From positions 1 to 64,000 of the forward strand of contig CALYLW010000168.1 in the NCBI GenBank assembly GCA_944989445.1: a stretch of 64,000 bases of DNA. Direction: 5' to 3'. Below the pieces are notes generated by a model. That model had not been told where the DNA came from. It saw nothing but the letters and a program-made list of their open reading frames with translations, and made no database searches. Source of the DNA: Ampullaceana balthica. Lineage: Eukaryota > Mollusca > Gastropoda > Lymnaeidae. Every line of letters starts with the position of its first letter. The first letter of the stretch is position 1. Position numbers and translations under genes: made by a program. Shown here in pieces: positions 1 to 12,383 of the stretch.

Positions 1-2032
1 TGTACGGTATATAGGATCATGTACAGTATATAGGAACATGTACGGTATATAGGAGCATGTACGGTATATAGGAGCATGTCCGGTATATAGGAACATGTAC
101 GGTATATAGGATCATGTACGGTATATAGGAGCATGTACGGTATATAGGATCATGTACGGTATATAGGAACATGTACGGTATATAGGATCATGTACGGTAT
201 GTAGGAGCATGTACGGTATGTAGGATCATGTACGGTATATAGGAGCATGTACGGTATGTAGGATCATGTACGGTATATAGGAGCAATGTACGGTATATAG
301 GAGCATGTCTTGTATGTATGAGCATGTCCGGTATATAGGAGCATGTCCGGTGTGTATGAGCATGTCCGGTATATAGGAGCATGTCCAGTATATAGGAGCA
401 TGTCCGGTGTGTAGGAGCATGTCCGGTGTGTATGAGCATGTCCGGTGTGTATGAGCATGTCCGGTGTGTATGAGCATGTCCGGTGTGTATGAGCATGTCC
501 GGTGTGTATGAGCATGTCCGGTGTGTATGAGCATGTCCGGTATATAGGAGCATGTCCGGTATATAGGAGCATGTCCGGTGTGTAGGAGCATGTCCGGTGT
601 GTAGGAGCATGTCCGGTGTGTATGAGCATGTCCGGTGTGTATGAGCATGTCCGGTATGTATGAGCATGTCCGGTATGTATGAGCATGTCCGGTATGTAGG
701 AGCATGTCTGGTGTGTAGGAGCATGTTCCGTATGTAGGAGCATGTCCGGTGTGTATGAGCATGTCTGGTGTGTAGGAGCATGTCTGGTGTGTAGGAGCAT
801 GTCTGGTGTGTAGGAGCATGTCTGGTGTGTAGGAGCATGTTCCGTATGTAGGAGCATGTCTGGTGTGTATGAGCATGTCTGGTGTGTAGGAGCATGTCCG
901 GTATGTATGAGCATGTCCGGTATGTAGGAGCATGTCCGGTGTGTATGAGCATGTCCGGTATGTATGAGCATGTCCGGTATGTATGAGCATGTCCGGTATG
1001 TAGGAGCATGTCTGGTGTGTAGGAGCATGTTCCGTATGTAGGAGCATGTCCGGTGTGTATGAGCATGTCTGGTGTGTAGGAGCATGTCTTGTGTGTAGGA
1101 GCATGTCTGGTGTGTAGGAGCATGTTCCGTATGTAGGAGCATGTCTGGTGTGTATGAGCATGTCTGGTGTGTAGGAGCATGTCCGGTATGTATGAGCATG
1201 TCCGGTATGTAGGAGCATGTCTGGTATGTAGGAGCATGTCCGGTATGTATGAGCATGTCCGGTATGTAGGAGCATGTCTGGTGTGTATGAGCATGTCTGG
1301 TGTGTAGGAGCATGTCTGGTGTGTATGAGCATGTCCGGTATGTATGAGCATGTCCGGTATGTAGGAGCATGTCCGGTATGTAGGAGCATGTCCGGTATGT
1401 ATGAGCATGTCTGGTATGTAGGAGCATGTCTGGTGTGTAGGAGCATGTTCAGTATGTAGGAGCATGTCCGGTGTGTATGAGCATGTCCGGTATGTATGAG
1501 CATGTCGGGTGTGTAGGAGCATGTTCAGTATGTAGGAGCATGTTCAGTATGTAGGAGCATGTCCGGTATGTAGGAGCATGTCCAGTATGTAGGAGCATGT
1601 CCGGTATGTAGGAGCATGTCCGGTATGTAGGAGCATGTCCGGTATGTAGGAGCATGTCCGGTATGTAGGAGCATGTCCGATATATAGGAGGATGTCCAGT
1701 ATGTAGTAACATCTCCAGTACGTAGAGGCATGTCCAGTATGTAGTAACATGTCCAGTATGTAGTAACATGTCCAGTATGTAGTAACATGCCCAGTATGTA
1801 GGAGCCTGTCCAGCATGTAGTAACATGTCTAGTATGTAGGAGCCTGTCCAGCATGTAGTAACATGCCCAGTATGTAGGAGCCTGTCCAGCATGTAGTAAC
1901 ATGTCTAGTATGTAGTAACATATCCAGTATGTAGTAACATGTCCAGTATGTAGTAACATGCCCAGTATGTAGGAGCCTGTCCAGCATGTAGTAACATGTC
2001 CAGTATGTAGTAACATGTCCAGTATGTTGTAT
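1..2032. repeat. 19-bp minisatellite array, about 107 units
   Basis: Continuous tandem array with a 19-bp unit (consensus near TGTCCGGTATGTAGGAGCA). The array is zoned: units with TGTACGGTATATAGG dominate the first 300 bases, mixed TGTGTATG and TATGTAGG variants fill about 350-1500, and a CAGTATGTAGTAACATGTC form fills about 1690-2030. Because the unit lacks stop codons in several minus-strand frames, long repetitive open frames run through it; these are by-products, not genes. It begins before the window. No flanking gene is visible. Confidence 0.95.
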
Positions 2033-2986
2033 AACAACCATCAGGTCACCATATCAATAAAAAGGGCCTCGGTTAAAGAACTCGTACACCAATCAATAAA
2101 TCAATCAATATAATCAGTACCCCATACCGTTTTATCATGTGTTAATTTTGTTGCTACACTTTGACCCTCAAAGGAACGTTAGCACATCAAAGATGAATGA
2201 ACTGAGCCACGTCAAGGTGCCCACGCCATTTTCCCTCCCTGTTACTCTGTCAAAATGATTGATCTCATGCCTCGACAACAGCCATTTATAGGAATCAATG
2301 GCAACATTCTAACGGAGGAAATTGTCAACTATTTTTAAACTATACATTTAAATGTAGGTGGAAAAAAATACATCCAGCCATACTGTTAAGCCGTGACTCC
2401 GGTTTCATCACAGGCGTTGTCATGACAACCAACTTAGAACTCTCCATACCGCAAAGAACATCAACCTGCCCGTGAAAAATGCATTAAGCGAACCGCCCCC
2501 AACATGTGACAATAACTCCAAAATCAAAAAGCCATCACTGACTCTTGTAATATCAAGCTCTCGATCGTTTCAATTGATTTTCCAATGAAAGTCGTGAATT
2601 TACGGCTCCAAAGTCCACCAGTGAGCGTTTATTTTTTTTAACAACATACATGAATGTTCTTCCTTCTAGAGCACACGATCAAGTTTTAAAACTCGTGTGT
2701 TATAAAACTTAACGTGAGACCAACATATGCTCCAACATGCTTGACATGTGGGGGCATGACGCGTTAAATAATGATATAAACATCAAACTGCCTGTGAATA
2801 ATGGATTTAACCATTAAATAAACCTCCGCCTGACTCATCAGACATGTTCCATTCATTAAACATACACTACTCAGATATGTGCCACTCCCTGGATTAGAAC
2901 TACACATTAGATTTTACAACTTCCAGGTTTTCACCACCATCCATCCATCCATCAACACCCCTCTCTAGATAGAAATGTAACAATCC
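2033..2986. other. Anonymous non-coding sequence
   Basis: AT-leaning single-copy-looking sequence between two minisatellites. I see no exon with both splice sites, no RNA gene and no terminal inverted repeats. A short CATC run (about 2937-2955) precedes the next array. Confidence 0.6.
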
Positions 2987-3044
2987 GTGGACTCACACCA
3001 TTCACTGACACCACCTAGACGTATGACGCTCCTAAGACCTCCAT

Positions 3045-3590
3045 GCCCCCCACTCACACAACTCCACAGACCTCCACCACTCACTCACACAACTCCACAG
3101 ACTTCCACCACTCACCCACACAACTCCACCACTCAATCACACAACTCCACAGACCACCACCACTCACTCACGCAACTCCCTTGTCTGCATCCCTCACCAG
3201 ACCTCTACCACTCACTCACACAACTCCGCAGACCTCCACCACTCCCTAACACAACTCCACAGACCTCAACCACTCACTCACACAACTCCACAGACTTCCA
3301 CCACTCACTCACACAACTCCACAGACTTCCACCACTCACTCACACAACTCCACAGACCTCCACCACTCACTCACACAACTCCACAGACTTCCACCACTCA
3401 CTCACACAACTCCACAGACTTCCACCACTCACTCACACAACTCCACAGACTTCCACCACTCCCTCACACAACTCCACAGACTTCCACCACTCACTCACAC
3501 AACTCCACAGACTTCCACCACTCCCTCACACAACTCCCTTGTCTGCATCCCTCACCAGACCTGCACCACTCCCCCACCTCCTACAATAAT
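3045..3590. repeat. 31-bp minisatellite array, about 17 units
   Basis: Tandem array of a pyrimidine-rich 31-bp unit that contains ACAACTCCACAGACTTCCAC followed by CACTCACTCA. The middle (about 3280-3530) is the most uniform; both ends share a variant with CCCTTGTCTGCATCCCTCAC. Open frames over it are a result of the stop-free unit. Confidence 0.92.
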
Positions 3591-4320
3591 ACCGCTATCA
3601 TGATTCAGTCCCATATTTTATGTCCTAATTCTGGGCCGAAATTTAAAATGACAAGACTAGCGATAGGCTGACCTGCACATAGAGCAGTCTGACCAGCGAA
3701 CATTGATCTGTCTGGTTTACACAGCGTTGTCCCAACGCGCTCCTCTTGTTTATAGGATTTATTACGTAGATTAGCTTCATAACATTGGCGTGGTCAAGTT
3801 AGACGTGGCTCGGTCAGACCGCAAATTTCCCACCTTTTCCAAGAGTAGATGAGTTTTTAAAAAAACAACACGTAGTTCAAAATATAAGTAATACAATGGG
3901 TAAGAAAAGCTTACACTAAATAACACCATCATTATAAGTTATAAGTTCTAACATCATAGAGTGGACAGTTTTTATAAAAAAAAGTTGATACGAGTAAAAA
4001 CAATATAATAATAATGACTGATGTGATAACCCCATTAAAGGTTACGTAATTGTACCGAGATAGATGCAGTGAGGGTTCGGACTAAAGTGTTATGGAAGAG
4101 TTTCAGTAATAACTTCATAACGAAATCTGCACAAGATCTCATAACACTTCCTTTAATGACACTGTCAGAAGATGGTTTGAAACAAAAACCCAAGATTCAT
4201 GAAGTAATAGAAGGCCAACATATTCAGAGTTGGCCCGACAGCGAGCTGTCAATGTAAACGAAAGGGCGGTGGCGGAGCAACTCTGTCCCATACCTATCAG
4301 GTGTCCAGCATCATTTTGGT
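3591..4320. other. Anonymous non-coding sequence
   Basis: No supported gene or repeat. A short open frame at 4069-4257 is not bounded by clear splice sites and matches nothing I recognise. Confidence 0.55.
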
Positions 4321-4327
4321 TTGTCCT

Positions 4328-5228
4328 AATGGTGATCTGGCCACAATTAGATCGTCTGTTGTAGCCACAATTAGATGGTCTGGTGTGGCCACCATTAGAT
4401 GGTCTGGTGTGGCCACAATTAGATGGTCTGGTGTGGCCACAATTAGATGGTCTGGTGTGGCCACAATTAGATGGTCTGGTGTGGCCACAATTAGATGGTC
4501 TGGTGTGGCCACAATTAGATGGTCTGGTGTGGCCACAATTAGATGGTCTGGTGTGGCCACATTTAGATGGTCTGTTGTAGGCACAATTAGATGGTCTGGT
4601 GTGGCCACATTTAGATGGTCTGTTGTAGGCACAATTAGATGGTCTGGTGTGGCCACATTTAGATGGTCTGTTGTAGGCACAATTAGATGGTCTGGTGTGG
4701 CCACATTTAGATGGTCTGTTGTAGGCACAATTAGATGGTCTGGTGTGGCCACAATTAGATGGTCTGTTGTAGGCACAATTAGATGGTCTGTTGTAGGCAC
4801 AATTAGATGGTCTGTTGTAGGCACAATTAGATGGTCTGGTGTGGCCACAATTAGATGGTCTGTTGTAGGCACAATTAGATGGTCTGGTGTGGCCACATTT
4901 AGATGGTCTGTTGTAGGCACAATTAGATGGTCTGTTGTAGGCACAATTAGATGGTCTGGTGTGGCCACAATTAGATGGTATGTTGTAGGCACAATTAGAT
5001 GGTCTGGTGTGGCCACATTTAGATGGTCTGTTGTAGCCACAATTAGATGGTCTTGTGTGGCCACATTTAGATCGTCTGGTGTGGCCACATTTAGATGGTC
5101 TGTTGTAGTCACAATTAGATCGTCTTTTGTAGCCACAATTAGATCGTCTGATGTAGGCACAATTAGATGATCTGATGTGGCCACAATTAGATTGTCTGAT
5201 GTGGCCACAATCGGATGGTCTCAGGGCA
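4328..5228. repeat. 24-bp minisatellite array with 48-bp super-units
   Basis: Tandem array of a 24-bp unit, CACAATTAGATGGTCTGGTG plus TGGC, about 37 units. From about 4560 two unit types alternate, one ending GGTGTGGCCACA(T/A)TT and one ending GTTGTAGGCACAATT, giving a 48-bp higher-order period; before that a single type is repeated. Since 24 is a multiple of three and the unit has few stops, three long open frames cross it on both strands. These are rejected as genes. Confidence 0.94.
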
Positions 5229-5256
5229 CCCATCTCCGCTCCATGCCTAGGGCCTA

Positions 5257-6682
5257 GGGGTCTACCGATATATCGGCTGGCCGATATATCGGCACCGATA
5301 TCTGGATATCGGCAATATCGGTATCGGTAGACTGTAAAGGTCCCGATATTGACGTCACCGATATTTCATAATAAGTGACATTTTGACCCCCAAAAAAAAA
5401 CGGAAACAAAAAAACTATCATTTAGGTTTACAATATCTCGACAAATTAATATATCGACCCCGATACCAGTATTGAAATAGTCAAAAGAGTCCTAGTATTA
5501 ATATGTGCAGCCACGATACAGTGTGCCATGTGCTTTGATATTGTTTAGGTATCGGCCGATTTTCGTATACTCAGAAATACTGTGTAAATAGTGCCGATGC
5601 CAAGTATACCGTAATTGCTCTAATAAATGGATAACATGTAAACATTATGTTCACGTAATTGCTCTAATAGCAAAGATGCACGCAGAATCGCAGATGTCTA
5701 AAACATTTCGTTTCGTATGGAATAACAAAATGTACCGTGTGAAGACGTGTTGTCATTGGCAACCATTCAAGCTTCAGCCTCATTTTCACTATATTACTAT
5801 TGTACTTTGTTCTCATTGTTTCATTCATAAAAGTTGGCCGTGTGCAAAAGCCATTAAACTATTGGTTAGAATTAATAATTATGAGTCAAGGTTGAAGTTT
5901 CAAAAGGAGTACCTAATATGCTTGTACATTTTTATAAAGGACGGTTCGTTTTGTTATGAGTCCTATGTAGGTCATGAACTGGAACTTGTAAACACATCGG
6001 AAACTTCGTTTCGGGAAAAAAAATCGGTATTTCGGCAAAACTGGATATCGGTAGACTCCTTAATTATAAAATATAAATAATTACGAGTGATAAATTTAAG
6101 AATGGCGTCATCAAATATGACCGCTGTTATTTTTGTCCTAACAAATACTCATATCGGCACTCATATCGGAGAAAAAATATCGGTAATATCGGCAAAAATA
6201 CTTATCGGTAGACCCCTAATATAAAATATAAATAATTAGGAGTGATGAATTTAAGAATGATCGATGTCATCAAATAAGACCGGTGGTTTTTGTCCTAACA
6301 AATATTCATATCGGAAAAAAATATATCGGTAATTTCGGCGAAAATGCCTATCGGTAGTCCCCTAATATTAAAGATAAATAATTACGAGTGATAGATTTAA
6401 GAATGACGTCATCAAATATGACAGCTGGTTTTTGTCCTAACAAATACCCTATCGGCACTCATATCGGAAAAAAATATCGGTAATATCGGCAAAAATGCGT
6501 ATCGGTAGTCCCCTAATATTAAAGATAAATAATTACGAGTGATAAATTTAAGAATGACGTCATCAAATATGACCGCTGGTTTTTGTCATAACAAATACTC
6601 ATATCGGCACTCATATCGGCAAAAAAAATATCGGTAATATCGGTATCGGCAATATCGGCAAAAAGGCATATCGGTAGACCCC
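5257..6682. mobile_element. TA-flanked element with GGGGTCTACCGATAT ends
   Basis: Both ends carry the inverted repeat GGGGTCTACCGATAT (15 bp) and the element is flanked by TA on each side (5255-5256 and 6683-6684), as expected for a TA target-site duplication. Length is 1426 bp. The interior is rich in ATATCGG and CGGTA motifs. From about 6050 to 6680 a block of roughly 150 bp is repeated about four times, each copy ending in TATCGGTAG followed by (A)CCCC or TCCCC, so the right terminus looks multimerised. No recognisable transposase is present; a 134-codon open frame at 5676-6080 has no known motif. Non-autonomous element; the superfamily cannot be assigned from the ends alone. Truncated relatives lie at 42379, 45822 and 49117. 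Confidence 0.8.
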
Positions 6683-6684
6683 TA

Positions 6685-7215
6685 CTAGGGCCCCTAAAAA
6701 ACTAAGAACGGCTCCGGTCGTGTGTAAAAAAAATATTTAAACATTGGTCAGGTAAATCTTTAAATTAATTAATCATAAGCCAAAGTTTAAGTTTCAAAAG
6801 TAGTTCCTAATTTTAGTAGTATATTTTGATAAATAAAGCGCTTATGATTTTAAATTCATGTTAACATTGCCACCATACTGGTTTTCGTTGGATTTAGAGC
6901 ATCGTATCTCGGAACTATTTGGAAATCCGAAGACCAACGAAATAGCCGGATTCCTCCACTGTTTTTATTTTCTATATTTGTTAGATTAAACTCCAGGCTT
7001 TGCCGCGTGTTCCGATTCGGTTACTGTCAAAAATTGTCTAACTACGTAGACACCTAACCATAGAGGGGGTGGGGGGGGCTAGTGGTTCACTTCGACTTAT
7101 CCCAAAAAGGTATTAGTAGCCGGAATGTTCATTTAGCGACAAACCGGTCAGCAACGGGCGACATATTGTTATTTTGTTGTTGTCTATTAAAATCCATAGA
7201 TTGTTGTTATCTGCT
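6685..7215. other. Anonymous non-coding sequence
   Basis: AT-rich flank of the TA-flanked element with a short G run near 7066-7078. No gene seen. Confidence 0.55.
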
Positions 7216-7217
7216 GT

Positions 7218-8100
7218 GTGGCGAGAACATGTGGTGTAAAGTGTAGATGTGGTGTAAAGTGTTGATGTGGTGTAAAGTGTTGATGTGGTGTAAAGTGTTG
7301 ATGTGGTGTAAAGTGTTGATGTGGTGTAAAGTGTAGATGTGGTGTAAAGTGTTGATGTGGTGTAAAGTGTTGATGTGGTGTAAAGTGTTGATGTGGTGTA
7401 AAGTGTTGATGTGGTGTAAAGTGTTGATGTGGTGTAAAGTGTTGATGTGGTGTAAAGTGTAGATGTGGTGTAAAGTGTAGATGTGGTGTAAAGTGTAGAT
7501 GTGGTGTAAAGTGTTGATGTGGTGTAAAGTGTTGATGTGGTGTAAAGTGTTGATGTGGTGTAAAGTGTTGATGTGGTGTAAAGTGTAGATGTGGTGTAAA
7601 GTGTAGAGTGTGGTGTAAAGTGTTGATGTGGTGTAAAGTGTAGATGTGGTGTAAAGTGTTGATGTGGTGTAAAGTGTTGATGTGGTGTAAAGTGTTGATG
7701 TGGTGTAAAGTGTTGATGTGGTGTAAAGTGTAGAGTGTGGTGTAAAGTGTTGATGTGGTGTAAAGTGTAGATGTGGTGTAAAGTGTAGATGTGGTGTAAA
7801 GTGTTGATGTGGTGTAAAGTGTAGAGTTGGTGTAAAGTGTTAAAATGTGGTGTAAAGTGTAGATTTGGTATAAAGTGTATATTTGGTGTAATGTGTAGAT
7901 TTGGTTTAAAGTGTAGATTTGATCTAAAGTGCAGATTTGGTGTAAAGTGTAGATTTGGTGTAAAGTGTAGATTTGGTGTAAAGTGTAGATTTGGTGTAAA
8001 GTGTAGATTTGGTGTAAAGTGTAGATTTGGTGTAAAGTGTAGATTTGATGTAAAGTGTAGATTTGGTGTAAAGTGCAGATGTGGTGTTAAGTAAAGATTT
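7218..8100. repeat. 18-bp minisatellite array, about 48 units
   Basis: Tandem array of GTGTTGATGTGGTGTAAA (18 bp) with a GTGTAGATGTGG variant. After about 7855 the unit changes to GTGTAGATTTGGTGTAAA, so the array has two zones. Occasional units carry a short insertion or deletion (about 7610, 7735 and 7825). The 348-codon open frame on the minus strand is a by-product of the 18-bp period. Confidence 0.94.
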
Positions 8101-9875
8101 GGCGTAAGGAGTGGCATCAAAAACATACAAATGTGGTGAGAGCTGTGAAGTACGTACATTCAGAATGAACAATTTTGTTATTCAATGACTAGTTTGTGCT
8201 GCGGCGCCGTGGCACCTGCGGCGCCCCTTTTTTAAAGGGACAACTAAGGCACCCACGTTTTTCAAAAGCCCACCGAACTTTTCCTTGTATGATAAATACG
8301 TAATATTAAACTTTCTTAAATGTACAGAAAGTATTTTATAATAGGGGTTTTTTTGGGTCAAAAGTCCAAGTAACATATCCTTGTATGATAAATACGAAAT
8401 ATTCCTGAAATGTACACAAAGTATTTATATAATATTTTTTTACAGTGCTAATCACCACACGATTTTTAAAGTAATTTTAGAAAGCAGCGCACCAAATTAC
8501 TGCACCAAAAAATAACTCTTTGAGTCAGTCAGCACTGTTTACAACACAAATGCTGACGTCATAGGTTCGTGCGTTGTTTGGTTAATGTTAATCTAGAAAC
8601 CAAAAGGATTATGATTTAGCGTTAGGCGACAGTCAGCGATAAGTGAGCGTAAATACAATAATATATGATGACCGCTACTCACTGTAAAATGACGTGTGGA
8701 AGATTTTCGAAGTCCAAGTCAGCGTGGGTGTTGTTGATGCGAAAGACAACACAATATCCCCCACCCCCCACCCCCACTCACACACATGTTGCGGCGCAGA
8801 AAAAGGCCAATCGTGTGTTGTTGTTGTTGTTTTTTTACGTGGTAAAAACTCAAATCTGTCGTAAATGCTGTGCATAATTTAGACCAGTGCCAATTACAAT
8901 GGCCTTTCCCAGGCAGGCACGCACATGCCTCTGAACTTTAGCGTCGTCAATCATCCAAGAACCATCATCCTTGCAGCATGGAATAACCCCATTCATTGCC
9001 CAATACCAACGCCGTCCCGCACGTTCACACCAGACGACCTCTGACCCCCCCCCCTTCCTGACGCCCACAAGCCATTTATTCAGCCGACCAAAACAACACA
9101 TTTATTGATTGGGACACGTGACATTTTTTAGAAAACTATGTGGGTTTTTTTTCTTCTTCATTTTTTATTGGCTCGCAAGCTGTTTAGCTGGACGATGGTG
9201 AGAAAATGAGCATCTTGTCCAAAGGGAGTGTGCAGCCCAGTTCGAGTATTATAGATGCCATTACTTGTCTCGTTGACGTCGACATTACTTAAACTCGCAA
9301 TACTTGGTCAATTTTGTATTACAAATTACAAATCTCGTGTCATGAATGAAGAACCCATAACTCACGCGGGCACGACAACGTCAATGTTAAAACAAAGGAC
9401 CCCGCTCACCCTCCCTCCCGCCCCCACCTACACGCCCCCTAGCCATTCCCAGGGTGTGACGTACAAGGGTATCGATCAGACCGACCCGATGACCGCGGGA
9501 GTACGTCACGCCTACCACGTAAACTCGGGCCCTAGCGTCGTGTTCTGCTCAACCCAACAACAGCTGCTATCAACAGCTGTTCTTTTAACCAGTTACTTTA
9601 GACCAAGTACAGCACGGCTTTTTCGACTAGGCCTTGGTAAAGGGCGTCATTTACAGTTGCTGCTGGCTATTTTTGTTTTGTCTTTTTAGTTATTAATTTT
9701 TTTATTGCATGCAAAAAAGGGGGGGGGGACTCCACAAACTCCCAGAGTTGACACAATTGGTTTCCCGATAGACATTGGGGTGGGGAATGGTGGGCAAGAG
9801 GGGTGGGGGCTCGTTGAGTAAGAATTAAGACAGATACATTCATGTGGGAAAGTGTATACCACTGTGGGTTTACAG
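8101..9875. other. Anonymous sequence with a local direct duplication
   Basis: No supported gene. A GC-rich patch at about 8193-8225 (GCGGCGCC twice, then CCTTTTTTAAAGGG) resembles the GC-rich end of the dispersed repeat at 11453-11612. A roughly 60-bp segment starting CTTGTATGATAAATACG is present twice (about 8283-8342 and 8380-8435). Homopolymer G or C runs occur near 9037 and 9719. The 144-codon open frame at 9255-9689 has no recognisable domain. Confidence 0.5.
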
Positions 9876-9877
9876 TA

Positions 9878-10109
9878 GGGGTGTACCGGATTTCGGCTCC
9901 GGCAAATCCGGAATCCGGCCATTTTTACAACTCCGGCTCTGGCAGGATTTTACTTCATAAATCCGGCTGGCGGGTAGAGCCCTTATATATATATATAATA
10001 GCTCCGGAAAATCCGGAATCCGGCCATTTTTAAGAATCCGGCTCTGGCTTCGGTTCCTGTGGGATTTACTTCATAGCCGGATTTCAAAAATTTGAATCCG
10101 GTACACCCC
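9878..10109. mobile_element. Small TA-flanked MITE, GGGGTGTACCGGATT ends
   Basis: The ends are inverted copies of GGGGTGTACCGGATT, flanked by TA at 9876-9877 and 10110-10111. The 232-bp interior repeats the motif AATCCGG and its complement several times. There is no coding capacity. Its ends resemble those of the 5257-6682 element (GGGGTSTACCG), suggesting related end-recognition sequences, but the interiors differ. Confidence 0.8.
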
Positions 10110-10111
10110 TA

Positions 10112-11023
10112 GTTTACACCAATGATTAGGTGAAGTACAGATGAAGGAAGAAAGGTGAAGTTCCTATAAATAGTGCGATATATCTGCGACAGAAACATTT
10201 GGTGTCAGACCTCATTCGACCCACGTGCACGGGTCATCTCTGAGTACATTTGCTTAAATTTTGCTGGCGCCTGTTGAGATTTTTGTCTAACTGCCAACAA
10301 CTAACTGGCTGACCAATTAAGATATAGCATTGCCTCTGTTAGGTCAGCATGGTCACGTGACACCCCGGTTGATCTTTTTTTCCCCAACCCTTATCCTCAT
10401 TAATAAAACATATACATGGAGATCACATTTCCAGTTAGAGATAATTCAAGTACAAATAAACATCTAAATTAAACAAGAGTTTTTCAAGTTTACAGGTACA
10501 GTATGTTGATGAACGATTTTAAGATTATTAGAAATCTGGATCACTTGTTACTAGGAGTTTACACCCCAACTCCAACACTTTTTTTTTACTTTGGACCTAG
10601 CGATGGCGAGCTAATTATGTGAAACTTGAGCTGAGCAGTCTTCAAAAGTTTCGAATCAGTCATGAAATGAAAACATTTCGAAACCTTTGAAGAATTTTCC
10701 TTGAACTTATAACAAGATATTCATTTCCTATAAGTAAAAAAAATATAAAAATTTTTTTAATGTACTTCAATCATTTGTGTGTATGTATGCGGTATACAGT
10801 GTAATACTTTAGGTAAAATAAGCAATACATTAGGTAAAGGTGACAAACTAGAAGCCTGACCTATCCAAGTTTTTTTTAAAGCACAGGTTCCTAGTAGGCG
10901 GGTCTGCGTGAGATTTCTGTGGGATTGCCACACTATTCAGAGATCGCGATTTGCACATTAGTTTACTTAGATGTTTTGGCGTCTTCAAGTTTGGAGGACG
11001 GGACTATTTGAATCGTGGCGTTA
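10112..11023. other. Anonymous non-coding sequence
   Basis: No exon, RNA gene or clear repeat seen. Confidence 0.5.
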
Positions 11024-11410
11024 GGGGGCCGTCCATAAATGACATCATGCACCCGGGGAGGAGGGGGGTCACACATTTGTGACGAAGGGGAGGGTGGTGT
11101 TTAAGAACTGTGACGTCACACTCAAAAACGCGCAGCTTTAAATAAACTTTCCACTTAACGACTTAAATATGTGTTTGCTTACAATTTAGTCAATGACATT
11201 TTTACATGGCTTCAGGCGTGTTACGATATTAGAGTGCAGCCTTAAACTAAATACACACTTAAATGACCAACAAAACAAAAACAAAATATCTCAAACATGC
11301 TCTTTTCCAAATAGAAAATACGGCTTTTATGGGGGCGGGGGAGGAGGGCAAACCTTTGAGACGTCATATTGAAGGGGCGGGTCTAACTTTTTGTGACGGC
11401 GCTATCCCCA
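11024..11410 (+). repeat. Dispersed repeat copy 1 (GGGGGCCGTCCATAAATGAC)
   Basis: This stretch aligns by eye with 31350-31830: same left end, then a CACACATTTGTGAC palindrome, CTTTAAATAAA, GAGTGCAGCCTTAAA, and AACATGCTC near the right. The matching inverted right end is not visible, so it may be a truncated MITE or other dispersed repeat. It contains an intact CACTTAAATGACC at about 11250-11262, the empty-site counterpart of the hAT insertion at 31571. Confidence 0.65.
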
Positions 11411-11452
11411 CCCCCACCCCCCACACAATCCCATGTTTCAAAGAAGATGACC

Positions 11453-11612
11453 AAGGTTCGTTAGTCCGTGTGCAAAGTAAAAAAACAACAACTCGTGTGC
11501 AAAGTTGCACAGCATCCATTTTTGTGTGCAATATTTTTACCAAATTCTGTAATTCTAAACTGCTGCGCGGCGTCGTTCAGATATCTGCGCGGCCGCGCAG
11601 CTTAAAGGGAAC
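11453..11612. repeat. Dispersed 160-bp repeat ending TTAAAGGGAACATTG
   Basis: Close relative of 27110-27272: both contain GTCCGTGTGCAAAGT, TTGCACA(A/G)C(G/A)TCCATTTTTGTG and a GC-rich GCGCAGC end followed by TTAAAGGGAACATTG. The reverse complement of that end, CAATGTTCCCTTTAAGC, looks like a hAT-type terminus, but the left end matches only weakly and no target-site duplication is clear. Confidence 0.6.
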
Positions 11613-12380
11613 ATTGATGATAACCTGATTTAATATAATATAAATGCAGCTATTGCTTTAAAAAGACCGAGAACCTGTGTGTTGCAGCTAATGCACTCTG
11701 GTGTTAGGATTTCACGGCTTATGGTTCGTGGCGTCAATTGGGACTGGCTGTAATTAACAAAACAATAATACATTGCTCGGGGTTTCTACACGGGATTTCC
11801 TGGTGAGGGAGGATTTCCCTGAGAGCCTTTTGTTTAATAACGGTGCAGATCCCACTTGAAACATCATAGTACTAGAACACACCCAATAAATGCATGTACC
11901 GGTGTGGGGTGGAGCTAATGAGTTTGATTGTGGCTAGGCAATATCAAGTGAAAATTATTCATCGAATTGCTGCAACTAGACATTATCCAGTGGAATTGAT
12001 TCGTTGAGATGCTGTAATTAATTTCTTCAGTGACAAGGACTCGTGAGGCTGCTGCAAGAATCATTACCTACCCCACACCCACCCCCACCGCAGAATCCGG
12101 TCAGTCGGACCCACCAATGGAGATGGATGAAGCAAATGTTCATATGATTTAGGAGTGTGCACTGCTGCATACATGGTGGCACAAGGCCACGGAGCGCACT
12201 AATGAAACTCATTTGCAATATTGCAACAACGCTTTTAATGGAGACTCTTTGTAAATCGGTTGGTTTTTTCCCTACAAGAAAATATATACACTTTAAAAAT
12301 AATTTTATTTTCAGATCAAAGGAATAAACATGAACTAGTCACAGCCAGGATAGACAACCAGAAGAAAAAAACAACAACAT
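11613..12380. other. Anonymous non-coding sequence
   Basis: No supported gene; only short open frames without motifs. Confidence 0.5.
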
Positions 12381-12383
12381 AAC

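Noticed and set aside
188..2041. Several long minus-strand open frames (up to 444 codons)
   Set aside because: They lie wholly in the 19-bp array, in overlapping frames with the same repeated words; no start context or domain. Repeat by-products.
4139..5233. Open frames of 289-364 codons on both strands
   Set aside because: Produced by the 24-bp (eight-codon) unit, which lacks stops; three frames are open at once, which a real gene would not show.
7113..8159. 348-codon minus-strand open frame
   Set aside because: 18-bp minisatellite read as a six-residue repeat; no non-repeat domain.
9255..9689. 144-codon plus-strand open frame
   Set aside because: No domain, no splice context, composition like the local GC-rich DNA.
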